This document shows positions 8,192 through 16,000 of a DNA stretch of 18,681 nucleotides, in pieces. Each line of letters starts with the position of its first letter. The first letter of the stretch is position 1. The stretch is taken from NCBI GenBank assembly GCA_946887045.1, contig CAMPKC010000072.1, positions 1 to 18,681 of the forward strand, read 5' to 3'. The notes under the pieces are model-generated. The model ran no database searches, was not told the DNA's origin, and was given only the letters and a program-made list of their open reading frames with translations. Origin of the DNA: an uncultured Sphingobacteriaceae bacterium (lineage in GTDB: Bacteria; Bacteroidota; Bacteroidia; Sphingobacteriales; Sphingobacteriaceae). The translations under genes and the position numbers were made by a program.

Positions 8192-9145
8192 TTATTCAGA
8201 CACTACTCCCATAGCACAGAATTTTTCTATTCGCTCATTAATAACCTGGTCAATATCCTTGCTTCTAAGAATAGCGAAATCTTCCAGTATTTTAGCTTTA
8301 ATTGTTTCCGCCATGGTTTGAGGATCATTGTGGGCTCCGCCTAAAGGTTCAGGAATAATTCCGTCAACAAGACCATTTGCATACATATCATCAGCGGTAA
8401 GCTTTAATACTTCGGCGGCTTTCTCCTTATAATCCCAACTCCTCCACAGGATAGACGAACAAGATTCAGGAGAAATAACAGAATACCAGGTATGCTCCAA
8501 CATATAAACTTTGTCGCCAATACCAATACCCAATGCACCACCCGATGCACCCTCTCCTACCACAAAACAAAGGATAGGAACTCTTAGAACCGACATTTCA
8601 AGCAAGTTGCGTGCAATGGCCTCACCTTGTCCGCGCTCTTCGGCCTCAAGTCCGGGGAAAGCGCCAGGAGTATCAATAAATGTAACTACCGGTTTATTAA
8701 ACTTTTCTGCAAGTCGCATCAAACGTAAGGCTTTTCGATAACCTTCCGGGTTGGCCATTCCAAAATTTCTGAACTGACGGAGCTTGGTATTGGTTCCTTT
8801 CTGATGCCCGATAACCATTACGGTTTGGCCGTTAATTGTGGCAAAACCACCTACAATAGCTTTATCGTCCTTCACAGTACGATCTCCATGCATTTCAATA
8901 AAATCGTCGCATATCATCTCAATATACTGCAAAGTATATGGTCGCTCCGGATGCCTCGATATCTGTACATTCTGCCAGCCGCTAAGGTTGGTATAAATAC
9001 GCTGCTTGGTTGCTTCCAACTTTTCTTCAAGTTCGATAAGCGTTGCGGACATATCGACCTTTGTTTTTTCAGATACCTGCTTTACTTTCTCTATTTGCTG
9101 CTGCAGATCGGCAATAGGCTTTTCAAAATCAAAAGATGTATTCAT
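8192..9145 (-). CDS. accA: Acetyl-CoA carboxylase carboxyltransferase subunit alpha
   Basis: This 317-aa protein is the alpha half of the carboxyltransferase, which moves CO2 from biotin on AccB to acetyl-CoA. The product, malonyl-CoA, is the first committed intermediate of fatty acid synthesis. Residues 1-55 form a coiled-coil N-terminal helix region ([16 protein letters not shown]). The crotonase-like core has [52 protein letters not shown] and the oxyanion-hole glycines [12 protein letters not shown]. The length is typical (about 315-320). ATG 9145 is the family's usual start. The gene stands alone here, apart from accD, as is usual. A 10-bp inverted repeat ends five bases before the start codon. 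Confidence 0.97.
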   Translation of the reverse strand: MNTSFDFEKPIADLQQQIEKVKQVSEKTKVDMSATLIELEEKLEATKQRIYTNLSGWQNVQISRHPERPYTLQYIEMICDDFIEMHGDRTVKDDKAIVGGFATINGQTVMVIGHQKGTNTKLRQFRNFGMANPEGYRKALRLMRLAEKFNKPVVTFIDTPGAFPGLEAEERGQGEAIARNLLEMSVLRVPILCFVVGEGASGGALGIGIGDKVYMLEHTWYSVISPESCSSILWRSWDYKEKAAEVLKLTADDMYANGLVDGIIPEPLGGAHNDPQTMAETIKAKILEDFAILRSKDIDQVINERIEKFCAMGVVSE

Positions 9146-9150
9146 TTACA

Positions 9151-9185
9151 AAATCCCTAAGACAAGTCGGCTAAGTTAGGGATTT
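9151..9185 (-). promoter_or_regulatory. 5'-leader hairpin directly upstream of the accA start
   Basis: In the accA mRNA, AAATCCCTAA (9185-9176) is perfectly complementary to TTAGGGATTT (9160-9151) across a 15-nt loop. The 3' arm ends 5 nt before the ATG at 9145, inside the region a 30S subunit must cover. A role in translational control is inferred. It could also be an attenuator, although only a short T-run follows it. Confidence 0.5.
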
Positions 9186-9249
9186 CGCATTCAAAAGGGA
9201 AAAGCTAATTTTTATTTGCTGAAACTGATAGCTTAATCTCCATTAAAAT

Positions 9250-9257
9250 CAAATATA
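9250..9257 (-). promoter_or_regulatory. Candidate -7 element for accA
   Basis: The minus strand carries TATATTTG (9257-9250), an exact TAnnTTTG match. No TTTG is present 19-21 nt upstream, so only half of the promoter consensus is met. It would give a leader of about 100 nt containing the 9151-9185 hairpin. Confidence 0.35.
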
Positions 9258-9306
9258 TTCGGATGAAAAAGATTCATTCTCTATATTGCGATAAATAAGC
9301 GTGAAT

Positions 9307-10302
9307 ATGACACTTAAAAATAAACCTGCGGCTATTAATTTTTTTGTATGCCTGTTTATACTCTCCGGCTGGTCTGTCACATCTCTTGCAATCAAAAGAG
9401 ATACGATCATTAAATCGTCTGGAAATCCGATCTTCAATCATAAATACACCGCAGATCCGGCTGCCCTGGTTTATAAAAACAAAGTTTATTTATACACCGG
9501 GCATGATGTACCACCACCAAAGAGAGAAGGTTATGTAATGCACGATTGGTTGGTTTTTTCATCACAAGATATGGTTACATGGACAGAACATGAAATGCCT
9601 TTACGGGTAAAAGATTTTTCATGGGCGAAAGATGATGCATGGGCTTCGCAGGTGATCGAAAAAAATGGCAAATTTTACTGGTATGCAACTGTAAGTCATA
9701 ATACTATTCACGGAAAGTCTATCGGAGTCGCTGTGTCGGATAGTCCTATCGGGCCTTTTAAAGATGCCCGCGGATCAGCGCTGATAACGAATGACATGAC
9801 AAAAAAGGCAAAAATAAGCTGGGATGATATTGATCCGACTGTTTTTATTGATGATGATGGGCAGGCTTATTTATTTTGGGGCAACACCACACTACATTAT
9901 GTTAAACTTAAAGAGAACATGATTGAAATGGATGGGGACTTTAAAGAAATTCAACTACCGAATTTCACCGAAGCGCCCTGGGTACACAAGCGCAAAAGAT
10001 GGTATTACCTTTCTTACGCCTATCAGTTTCCTGAAAAAATAGCCTATGCTATGAGCAGAAGCATACATGGGCCGTGGCAATATAAAGGGATTTTAAATGA
10101 AATAGCCGGCAATTCGAATACCAACCATCAAGCTATCATTGACTTTAAAGGCAAATCCTATTTTATTTATCATAACGGAGGCATTGTAACAGAAGGAGGA
10201 AGTTTTCGGCGCTCGGTATGTATTGATTATTTAAAGTACAAACGGGACGGCACAATGAAACGTGTCAGAATGACTACCGAAGGAATAAAACCTGTTAAGT
10301 AA
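9307..10302 (+). CDS. Exported glycoside hydrolase family 43 protein
   Basis: This 331-aa single-domain five-bladed beta-propeller glycosidase belongs to the family of beta-xylosidases, alpha-L-arabinofuranosidases and arabinanases. The three catalytic acids of GH43 are visible. The general base is D50 in YTADPAALVYKNKVYLYTG, the pKa-modulating residue is D176 in WDDIDPTVFIDDDGQAYLF, and the acid is E222 in NFTEAPWVHKRKRWYYLSYA. H274 in NHQAIIDF may be the propeller-axis ion ligand. Residues 1-28 look like a signal peptide or N-terminal membrane anchor. The frame opens at a GTG (9301); ATG 9307 is preferred. No susCD pair, regulator or second CAZyme is nearby, so it is not in a recognisable polysaccharide utilisation locus. 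The exact substrate cannot be read from sequence. Only weak promoter-like sequence lies upstream. Confidence 0.9.
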   Translation: MTLKNKPAAINFFVCLFILSGWSVTSLAIKRDTIIKSSGNPIFNHKYTADPAALVYKNKVYLYTGHDVPPPKREGYVMHDWLVFSSQDMVTWTEHEMPLRVKDFSWAKDDAWASQVIEKNGKFYWYATVSHNTIHGKSIGVAVSDSPIGPFKDARGSALITNDMTKKAKISWDDIDPTVFIDDDGQAYLFWGNTTLHYVKLKENMIEMDGDFKEIQLPNFTEAPWVHKRKRWYYLSYAYQFPEKIAYAMSRSIHGPWQYKGILNEIAGNSNTNHQAIIDFKGKSYFIYHNGGIVTEGGSFRRSVCIDYLKYKRDGTMKRVRMTTEGIKPVK

Positions 10303-10308
10303 GCAGAT

Positions 10309-10346
10309 AAACACAGACGCCATCTGAAAAGATGGCGTCTGTGTTT
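10309..10346. terminator. 17-bp hairpin terminator between GH43 gene and phoU
   Basis: A perfect 17-bp stem joins 10309-10325 and 10330-10346 around a GAAA loop (GNRA type on the plus strand). It lies between convergent stop codons, and its right arm includes two bases of the phoU stop codon (10345-10347). T-runs beyond the stem are short (TTTATTGTT on plus), so termination in either direction is likely but less classical than at 8143. Confidence 0.75.
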
Positions 10347-11022
10347 ATTGTTCAAGTTTTTTCGCCTTCTTTACATGCTTTAAGATCTTAGCCTCCATAT
10401 GGAAAATAATCTCTTCGGCGATGTTGGTAATATGATCTCCTACCCTTTCGAGTTTTCGAATAATTGTTAAAAGGTATAAGGCCTGATGAATATTAGGTTT
10501 ATCACCCTGTAAATATTTTGCAATTACATCAGTAGCACTTTTATTGATATCATCTAAAATATTATCCTGGTTGAAGATGGTGCGGGCAAGTTTTGTATCT
10601 CCGTTAGCATAAGCCTGTGAAATTGACTGAAGCATCATGTTCACGGTGTCGGACATTTCAGAAAAACGTGATATTTTTAAAAGATCCTTATCAAAACACT
10701 CTCCAGACATTAATAGGTATTGTGCAATACCTTCAGCACTATCGCCGATTCTTTCAAAATTACTGTTTATTTTAAGCGTGGCGAATACAAAACGCATATC
10801 GGTTGCAAAAGGGTTAAGCAGTGCCAGTATATTCTCGCATTCTTTATCAAGAGAAAGCTCGTACGCATTGACGCGCTTTTCATTGAATATGACTTCGCTG
10901 GCCAGGTCTTTATCTCCTTCTATTAATGCTGTAAGACTTTTTTGAATTTGAGAGGTAACCAGATCTGCCATTTCGGTCATCTCATGCTTTAACTTCTGCA
11001 ATTCTTCTTCTAAATGCGTCAT
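10345..11022 (-). CDS. phoU: Phosphate transport system regulator PhoU
   Basis: This 225-aa all-helical cytoplasmic protein links the Pst transporter to the phosphate-sensing histidine kinase and restrains Pho signalling and phosphate uptake when phosphate is plentiful. Two PhoU repeats are visible, each with the metal-binding E/DxxxD motif: ERIGD (90-94) and ERVGD (192-196). The length is close to the family norm (about 220-240). The start MTHLEEELQKLKHEM is an ATG 11 nt after the pstB stop. It is the last gene of the pst operon. Its stop codon is embedded in the terminator hairpin. The C-terminus is lysine-rich (KHVKKAKKLEQ). No phoR/phoB-type two-component genes lie in the window. Confidence 0.95.
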   Translation of the reverse strand: MTHLEEELQKLKHEMTEMADLVTSQIQKSLTALIEGDKDLASEVIFNEKRVNAYELSLDKECENILALLNPFATDMRFVFATLKINSNFERIGDSAEGIAQYLLMSGECFDKDLLKISRFSEMSDTVNMMLQSISQAYANGDTKLARTIFNQDNILDDINKSATDVIAKYLQGDKPNIHQALYLLTIIRKLERVGDHITNIAEEIIFHMEAKILKHVKKAKKLEQ

Positions 11023-11033
11023 GATATAAAATT

Positions 11034-11786
11034 TTATCCAAATCTACCTGTGATGTAGTTATGAGTTTGTTCCTTTTTCGGATTAGTAAAGATTGTCGTA
11101 GTTGTGTTGTACTCAATCAATTCCCCTAAATAAAAGAACGCAGTTTTGTCACTTATGCGTGCTGCCTGCTGCATATTATGAGTAACAATTACAATGGTGT
11201 ATTTGCTTTTAAGTTCGTAAATCAACTCTTCGATTTTGGCAGTAGAAAGCGGATCAAGCGCCGAAGCCGGTTCATCCATTAAAATCACAGAGGGTTCTAC
11301 TGCCATAGTGCGGGCAATACACAGACGCTGTTGCTGCCCTCCTGAAAGAGACAATGCCGACTTCTTCAAATCATCCTTAACTTCGTCCCACAGGGCTGCT
11401 TGTATCAGTGAACGCTCGACAGTTTCGTCGAGAACCTTTCTATCTTTAACTCCTTTAATTCTGAGGCCAAAAGCAACGTTTTCGTAAATACTCTTTGGAA
11501 AAGGATTGGGCTTCTGAAAAACCATTCCGATTTTCTTCCGATGCTCGTCAACGTTAATTTTGCTTTTATAAATATTTCGTCCATCAATCAGAATGTCGCC
11601 GGTAATTTTAACATTATCGATCAAATCATTCATCCTGTTAAAGCATCTCAGAAAAGTGGATTTTCCGCACCCTGATGGCCCGATAAAAGCCGTTACAGTG
11701 TTTGGGTCGATGCCAATACTGATATCTTTCAAGGCTTGTTTCTCGCCGTAGAATAAATTTATATTTCTTGCTTCAAGCTTGTACAT
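11034..11786 (-). CDS. pstB: Phosphate ABC transporter ATP-binding protein PstB
   Basis: This 250-aa ATPase energises phosphate import through PstC-PstA. The ABC motifs are complete: Walker [10 protein letters not shown] (36-44), Q-loop FQKPNPFP (Q91), signature LSGGQQQR (147-154), Walker [14 protein letters not shown] (from 167) and switch histidine H203 in VTHNM. The frame extends upstream to a TTG at 11798 that would overlap the pstA stop. ATG 11786 ([14 protein letters not shown]) is preferred because it fits the PstB N-terminus and is an ATG 8 nt after pstA. It is the fourth gene of the operon, tightly spaced and probably translationally coupled. Confidence 0.96.
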   Translation of the reverse strand: MYKLEARNINLFYGEKQALKDISIGIDPNTVTAFIGPSGCGKSTFLRCFNRMNDLIDNVKITGDILIDGRNIYKSKINVDEHRKKIGMVFQKPNPFPKSIYENVAFGLRIKGVKDRKVLDETVERSLIQAALWDEVKDDLKKSALSLSGGQQQRLCIARTMAVEPSVILMDEPASALDPLSTAKIEELIYELKSKYTIVIVTHNMQQAARISDKTAFFYLGELIEYNTTTTIFTNPKKEQTHNYITGRFG

Positions 11787-11794
11787 CTCGGATT

Positions 11795-12652
11795 TCAAAA
11801 CCTTGTTCTTTTGTTATATCTATTTCGTAAAAACACAGCAATGCCATTCATCATAAAAGTAAATAAAAGTAATATAATGATGGCCGCGGCAGCATTGGTA
11901 ACAAAGCCTGCTTGCGGACGGGTTACCCAATTAAATATTTGGATCGTAAGTACTGTAAACTCATCCATTGGACTGGTGGGTGCAAATGGCACGTAAACCA
12001 GCGCTCCGATAACAATCAATGGAGCTGTTTCGCCAATTGCTCTTGAAATGGCAAGAATTAAACCGGTTAATATGCCGCCAAACGAAGATGGAAGCACAAT
12101 AGATGATATAGTTTGCCACTTTGTGGCCCCTAGGCCATAAGCAGCTTCCCTAATGGATTTTGGAACAGCTTTAACAGCTTCCCGGGTGGATACTATTATT
12201 AAGGGCAGTACTAACAACGACAAGGTTAAACTTCCGGTGAGAATACTGTTCCCTAGTCCCAAAATACGTCCGAATAATTCGAGTCCTAAAATCCCATAGA
12301 TGATAGACGGCACACCAGCAAGATTGGCAATATTAATTTCTATGAAATTTGCAAAGCGATTTTTCTTACCATATTCCTCCAGGTAAATACCTGCTGCTAT
12401 CCCGATCGGAAAAGCGATTAAAACAGTGAGCACCAAGATCCATATCATCCCGAGAAGGGCTGTATAAATACCTGCACGGGAAGCTATACGCGACGGCAAA
12501 TCGTTGAGGAAATTAAAGTCCAGACGGGAAAGACCCTTTGAGAAAATGTCGTATAAAAGAACCGCCAAAACCAGCAATCCAAAAAAGGTACAGATAATGG
12601 CAAAAACCTTAAATGCATTATCTTTCAGCCTGTTAACCTGCGAATTATTCAT
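11795..12652 (-). CDS. pstA: Phosphate ABC transporter permease PstA
   Basis: This 285-aa inner-membrane permease has six hydrophobic segments (the first about 15-36, the last about 257-275). Its cytoplasmic EAA loop, [14 protein letters not shown] (168-181), contacts PstB. PstA pairs with PstC to form the phosphate channel. Family motifs [20 protein letters not shown] and [14 protein letters not shown] are present. The ATG start at 12652 overlaps the pstC stop by 8 nt, indicating translational coupling and equal synthesis of the two permeases. The length is normal. Confidence 0.95.
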   Translation of the reverse strand: MNNSQVNRLKDNAFKVFAIICTFFGLLVLAVLLYDIFSKGLSRLDFNFLNDLPSRIASRAGIYTALLGMIWILVLTVLIAFPIGIAAGIYLEEYGKKNRFANFIEINIANLAGVPSIIYGILGLELFGRILGLGNSILTGSLTLSLLVLPLIIVSTREAVKAVPKSIREAAYGLGATKWQTISSIVLPSSFGGILTGLILAISRAIGETAPLIVIGALVYVPFAPTSPMDEFTVLTIQIFNWVTRPQAGFVTNAAAAIIILLLFTFMMNGIAVFLRNRYNKRTRF

Positions 12653-13523
12653 ACTTCTGGTGATATTTTCTTTTAATCCAGAAACTAATATTGTTTAAGA
12701 GAAATGTGAAGACGAAAAGGGTCATTCCCGCAGAGAAAATAGAACTGTATTCTATTGAATTACGCGGCACATCTCCCATACTTACCTGCACAATGTAGGT
12801 AGTGATGGTTTCAAGAGAGTTCAGAGGATTGAGAGTCAATTTGGGTTGTTGACCTGCCGCGATAGCAACGATCATCGTTTCACCTATCGCCCTGGATATC
12901 GCCAATATAACGGATACTATAATTCCTGAAGATGCGGCAGGAACCATCACCTTGAATGCCGTTTGCAAGCGTGTTGACCCCATTCCATAAGCAGCCTCAC
13001 GTAATGACTTCGGCACCGCTCGCAAAGCATCTTCACTCAAAGATGAGATATAAGGAATAATCATAACACCCATAACCAGTCCGGCGGATAAAGCATTAAA
13101 GCCGGACATATTGGGAATAAACCGTTGCAAAAGAGGAGTTACAAACGTTAATGCGAAAAAGCCGTAAACAACAGTGGGAATAGCCGCCAATATCTCGAGC
13201 AGGGGCTTTACTACTGCTGTAAACTTCTGATTAGCGTATTCATTTAAGTAAACCGCAATAGTAAGTCCCAGGGGCAAAGCGACTAAAATCGCAATAAAGG
13301 TTACCAAAAGAGTTCCTGTCACCAAGGGCAGGATTCCAAATTTTTTACTGGCAAAAAGAGGAGTCCATTCTGTTTCTGTAAAAAACTCCCATATCGAAAC
13401 CTGCGCAAAGAACTGTATTGACTCCGATGCCAGGATTAATATAATCCCGAGAGTTATTAAAATAGTTAGAAAACTACAAATAAACAGGAAACCTTCAATC
13501 AGCCGTTCTTTTAAACTTAACAT
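12645..13523 (-). CDS. pstC: Phosphate ABC transporter permease PstC
   Basis: This 292-aa inner-membrane permease is the partner of PstA. Six membrane segments are visible: the first spans about 12-35, followed by a periplasmic loop with [13 protein letters not shown] (typical of PstC), and the last spans about 260-282. The EAA loop is [17 protein letters not shown] (172-188). The Pst motif [18 protein letters not shown] (108-125) is clear. It is the second gene of the operon, 93 nt after pstS. That gap shows no convincing terminator, so pstS probably reads into pstC. It overlaps pstA by 8 nt. Confidence 0.95.
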   Translation of the reverse strand: MLSLKERLIEGFLFICSFLTILITLGIILILASESIQFFAQVSIWEFFTETEWTPLFASKKFGILPLVTGTLLVTFIAILVALPLGLTIAVYLNEYANQKFTAVVKPLLEILAAIPTVVYGFFALTFVTPLLQRFIPNMSGFNALSAGLVMGVMIIPYISSLSEDALRAVPKSLREAAYGMGSTRLQTAFKVMVPAASSGIIVSVILAISRAIGETMIVAIAAGQQPKLTLNPLNSLETITTYIVQVSMGDVPRNSIEYSSIFSAGMTLFVFTFLLNNISFWIKRKYHQKYE

Positions 13524-13616
13524 AGGTGTATAGCGTGAATCGGCACAATTAAAAGTTCAAGAACAAGCATCTTTTCCAAGCGCGTAAAATTATCGACTAA
13601 TTTCTTAAAATAAAAT

Positions 13617-14633
13617 TTATTTAGAACCGGCTTTTAACAACTCCTCCATATTTACACCTATGGTACTTACCCCATTTGCAAATGCTGAGCCCTTAATTTT
13701 CTTATCAAATCTTTCTTGAACCAGCTTAGATACTTCGGGCTTTAAAGGAACTGAACCTATCTCTTTTGCTAAAACCTGTGCATTTTCAAGATAAAACTTA
13801 ATGAAAGACTGAACTTCAGGACGATCGGCTGATTTAAGATTTACATAAATAAATTCGGGCCGCGATAATGGACTATAAGTTCCATTACTTACTGTTTCTT
13901 GAGTAGGTATTATTCCGCCTTTGCCGTTCGCATCATTTTCATCATCAATGGGTACAAGTTTCAATTTATCAGCATTGTTTTCATAATATGCAAGGCCAAA
14001 ATATCCTAAGGCATTTCTATCTGACGATACTCCTTTAACCAACACGTTATCATCTTCACTTGCATTGTAATCGCCACGGGATGATTTGGATTTACCGACT
14101 ACTGCTTCTGTGAAATAATCATAAGTTCCTGAAGCTGTACCCGCTCCATACAAATTAATGGGCTGATTAGGAAAACTCGGACGGATTTGATTCCATGTTT
14201 TAATTTTCCCCTGCGCTGCCGGCTCCCAAAGTTTCTTCAGTTCGGCAATTGTTAAATAATCTACAAAGTCATTCTCCAGATTAACAACAACGGCTAGTCC
14301 ATCATACGCTACCGGAAGCTCAATAAATTCAACCCCAGCTTCTTTACATGATTCAATTTCTCCTGCTGTTATCGGGCGGGATGCGTCGTTGATATCAATT
14401 TCGCCTCTGGAGAATTTTTTAAATCCACCTCCAGTACCCGATTCGCCTACCGTCACCCTAACACCTGACTGATCTCCTCTGTATTCTTCAGAAACAGCTT
14501 CGGATAAAGGATATACAGTACTCGATCCGTCAATCTTTATCTCTCCCGTTAGATTTCCAGTGGCTTTATTATTATTTCCACCACATGCAGCTAAAGATGC
14601 AGCCACAATAATTGATAAAATGATTTTTTTCAT
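13617..14633 (-). CDS. pstS: Phosphate-binding lipoprotein PstS
   Basis: This 338-aa substrate-binding protein captures phosphate and hands it to PstC-PstA. The N-terminus MKKIILSIIVAASLAACGG is a lipoprotein signal with lipobox LAAC, so C17 would be lipidated. Phosphate-contact motifs of the family are visible: DGSSTVYPL (from 35), GESGTGGGFKKF (63-74), NDASRPI (82-88) and GAGTASGTYDYF (163-174). The length fits Bacteroidota PstS. It is the first gene of the pst operon and lies directly behind the Pho-box-like promoter. The divergent gene at 14891 is on the other strand. Confidence 0.95.
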   Translation of the reverse strand: MKKIILSIIVAASLAACGGNNNKATGNLTGEIKIDGSSTVYPLSEAVSEEYRGDQSGVRVTVGESGTGGGFKKFSRGEIDINDASRPITAGEIESCKEAGVEFIELPVAYDGLAVVVNLENDFVDYLTIAELKKLWEPAAQGKIKTWNQIRPSFPNQPINLYGAGTASGTYDYFTEAVVGKSKSSRGDYNASEDDNVLVKGVSSDRNALGYFGLAYYENNADKLKLVPIDDENDANGKGGIIPTQETVSNGTYSPLSRPEFIYVNLKSADRPEVQSFIKFYLENAQVLAKEIGSVPLKPEVSKLVQERFDKKIKGSAFANGVSTIGVNMEELLKAGSK

Positions 14634-14661
14634 GGTTTTTATATTACCTATTTGACGATAA

Positions 14662-14717
14662 CAAAAGTATTAAGCTAATGTTAAATAATCCGACCAGGTA
14701 TGTTAAGTTTATGTTAA
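14662..14717 (-). promoter_or_regulatory. pstS promoter with Pho-box-like 11-bp repeats
   Basis: Minus-strand TTAACAT occurs exactly at 14717-14711, 14706-14700 and 14684-14678, with starts 11 and 22 nt apart. A degenerate copy, TTAATAC, sits one more 11-nt step down (14673-14667). It overlaps TACTTTTG (14669-14662), an exact TAnnTTTG -7 element. No TTTG -33 element is present, as expected for an activator-dependent promoter. The layout of 7-bp units with 4-bp spacers matches the PhoB box of E. coli, and the core TTAACA equals the PhoP repeat of Bacillus. Phosphate-starvation control is inferred. Confidence 0.65.
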
Positions 14718-14836
14718 CACAAAAACGGTTCAAAAGGGAAATCATTTCAAATGATGACGAAAATCATTGCCTAAAAATAACCTGGCAATTATCTTGCGGG
14801 ACAAAAAAACAATCATCAGATTATAATTGTTATTGC

Positions 14837-14866
14837 TTGACAATCAATAATTTAATTGTATCTTTA
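14837..14866 (+). promoter_or_regulatory. Promoter of the 35-aa membrane protein
   Basis: TTG (14837-14839) is followed after 19 nt by TATCTTTA (14859-14866), one base from TAnnTTTG. The start would be near 14873, about 18 nt before ATG 14891. Confidence 0.55.
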
Positions 14867-14890
14867 ATTCACTAAATTAAACCTCAAATC

Positions 14891-14998
14891 ATGAAAGCAA
14901 ACACTATTATTAACCACGTTGCCACCGCTACTATCGTCATAGAAGTAATACTTCTATTAATTGCTATTTTTCTTGGGATACAGATATTCTTAGGTTAA
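14891..14998 (+). CDS. Small single-pass membrane protein (35 aa)
   Basis: The ATG frame encodes 35 residues. A short polar N-terminus (MKANTIINH) is followed by one long hydrophobic helix from about residue 10 to the end (VATATIVIEVILLLIAIFLG and onward), with a single acidic residue, E18, inside it. A good Bacteroidota-type promoter lies 25-54 nt upstream, which argues that this is a real transcription unit. The gene is divergent from pstS and lies about 170 nt beyond the Pho-box repeats. No family is recognised. It could be a membrane micro-protein that modulates a larger partner, or simply unassigned. The buried glutamate is unusual and might mediate helix-helix pairing. Confidence 0.5.
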   Translation: MKANTIINHVATATIVIEVILLLIAIFLGIQIFLG

Positions 14999-15037
14999 AT
15001 TCACAGTTACCAGTTTAATTATCTGGGGAATAGCAAC

Positions 15038-15066
15038 AAAAAAAGCCACCCAAGTTATTGGATGGC
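15038..15066 (-). terminator. Intrinsic terminator after the Spy-like gene
   Basis: On the minus strand GCCATCCAA (15066-15058) pairs with TTGGGTGGC (15053-15045) around TAAC, with one G-T pair, followed by seven T (15044-15038). It begins 19 nt past the stop codon of the 15086-15484 gene. Confidence 0.85.
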
Positions 15067-15085
15067 CCTTAAAGCTTTTTAGCAA

Positions 15086-15484
15086 TTAATTTGCTTGAGG
15101 TGGGCGCTGGCCACCACCGGGGCCTCTGTTACCACGCTCCTGAACGTAAGCATTATATGCCTTCTTTTGATCTTCGTTCAAAAGCTCAAGAACTTTCTTG
15201 TCTGTAGCCGCCGAAATTTCCATCATTTTAGTTCTCATTGCCTGGCGGTCGCCACCTTGCCCTACCGCGGTAAAAAGGCTATCTCGTGATTTTGACTGGC
15301 TCAAGTAAAGAGCAGAAACTTTTGTTTTCTGATCGTCGGTTAACTTTACGGTTTCAGTCAGGCGGTCCATTTGCATTTTCACCCGTTCTTCAGGGCTTCT
15401 CTGCTGAAATCCACCCTGACCCTGAGCATTACTAAAGGACACAGATGCTGCAAATACAAATAAAATAATTACTAATTTTTTCAT
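15086..15484 (-). CDS. Secreted Spy/CpxP-like LTxxQ-motif protein
   Basis: This 132-aa exported protein has a signal peptide at residues 1-20 (MKKLVIILFVFAASVSFSNA, then QGQ). The mature part is almost wholly helical and charged. It carries two LTxxQ-type motifs, LTDDQKTKV (48-56) and LNEDQKKAY (102-110), the arrangement seen in periplasmic Spy/CpxP chaperone relatives and in small Bacteroidota proteins of similar layout. The C-terminal tail is Gly/Pro/Gln-rich (GNRGPGGGQRPPQAN) and probably disordered. No cysteine is present. A chaperone or metal/envelope-stress role is inferred from motif only. It is monocistronic with its own terminator; no sensor or sigma-factor gene is adjacent. Confidence 0.75.
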   Translation of the reverse strand: MKKLVIILFVFAASVSFSNAQGQGGFQQRSPEERVKMQMDRLTETVKLTDDQKTKVSALYLSQSKSRDSLFTAVGQGGDRQAMRTKMMEISAATDKKVLELLNEDQKKAYNAYVQERGNRGPGGGQRPPQAN

Positions 15485-15798
15485 GATGATTATTGTTTTT
15501 AGTGATAGTGAAATTTTATGATTTTAATTAAAATTCTTTTACTAAGATAAATAAGCCGCGTGACAAAGCAGGGATTTGAGGCGATGGGAATGTCGCTTTT
15601 TTAAAGGAGTAGGTAGATTTAAAATAGCTGTTTAGCTCATTAAGGATTTTACCCTAATAATTGCAGCTAAAAGAGGCGGCGATTCTTTGATATTGACAAG
15701 GGATAGATGTGAGTGTTTTTTGCCTGCGTTGCGATGGCAATACCAAACTTTATTCGGGCTGTGTGGTTTATTTATTCTATTGGTAAACTAATCAAAAT
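15485..15798. other. Intergenic region, 314 nt, no gene recognised
   Basis: It lies between the divergent starts of the Spy-like gene (-) and the 39-aa ORF (+), so it must hold promoters for both. No clean TTTG-N19/20-TAnnTTTG match was found. On the minus strand TTTG is followed 19 nt later by TAGTAAAA, which keeps only the TA. A short inverted repeat TTGCC/GGCAA (loop 11 nt) lies near 15720-15742. No ORF longer than a few codons with a plausible start was seen. Confidence 0.5.
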
Positions 15799-15918
15799 AT
15801 GAACAACTTATTCAGAACGTTAATTGCCGGCTACGGAGCAAAAAAACTTGGAGGCGGATGCCTTTCCACAATTTTAATTTTTATATTAATATATTATGCT
15901 CTGGGACAATGCAACTAA
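15799..15918 (+). CDS. Small membrane protein (39 aa)
   Basis: The ATG frame encodes 39 residues in two parts. The first is an amphipathic, basic N-terminal half (MNNLFRTLIAGYGAKKLGGG). The second is a hydrophobic helix (CLSTILIFILIYYALG) ending in QCN. Cysteines at 21 and 38 flank the membrane segment. The pattern of a short basic amphipathic region, GAKKLGGGC and a single membrane helix looks like small conserved proteins I associate with Bacteroidota genomes, but this could not be searched. It has its own ATG and stop and is convergent with the Rieske gene across a hairpin. Function is unknown; membrane association is the only firm inference. Confidence 0.6.
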   Translation: MNNLFRTLIAGYGAKKLGGGCLSTILIFILIYYALGQCN

Positions 15919-15945
15919 ACTTTGAGCTCGTGTTACATTAGCGGA

Positions 15946-15973
15946 GAAATGCTAATAGATATATTAGCATTTC
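15946..15973. terminator. 11-bp hairpin between convergent genes
   Basis: GAAATGCTAAT (15946-15956) pairs perfectly with ATTAGCATTTC (15963-15973) around AGATAT. It lies between the stop codons of the 39-aa ORF and the Rieske gene. Neither side has a real T-tract, so terminator function is uncertain. It may instead act as an mRNA 3'-end stabiliser. Confidence 0.4.
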
Positions 15974-16000
15974 GGATATTGCTTTAAAGCAAACAAATCC

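Noticed and set aside
10345..14633. The pst operon as a novel system
   Set aside because: Gene order pstS-C-A-B-phoU and all motifs are canonical; only the operator layout is of interest.
14678..14875. Plus-strand 65-aa frame between pstS and the 35-aa gene
   Set aside because: It consists of the Pho-box repeats and the promoter of the next gene; composition is not protein-like and no family is recognisable.
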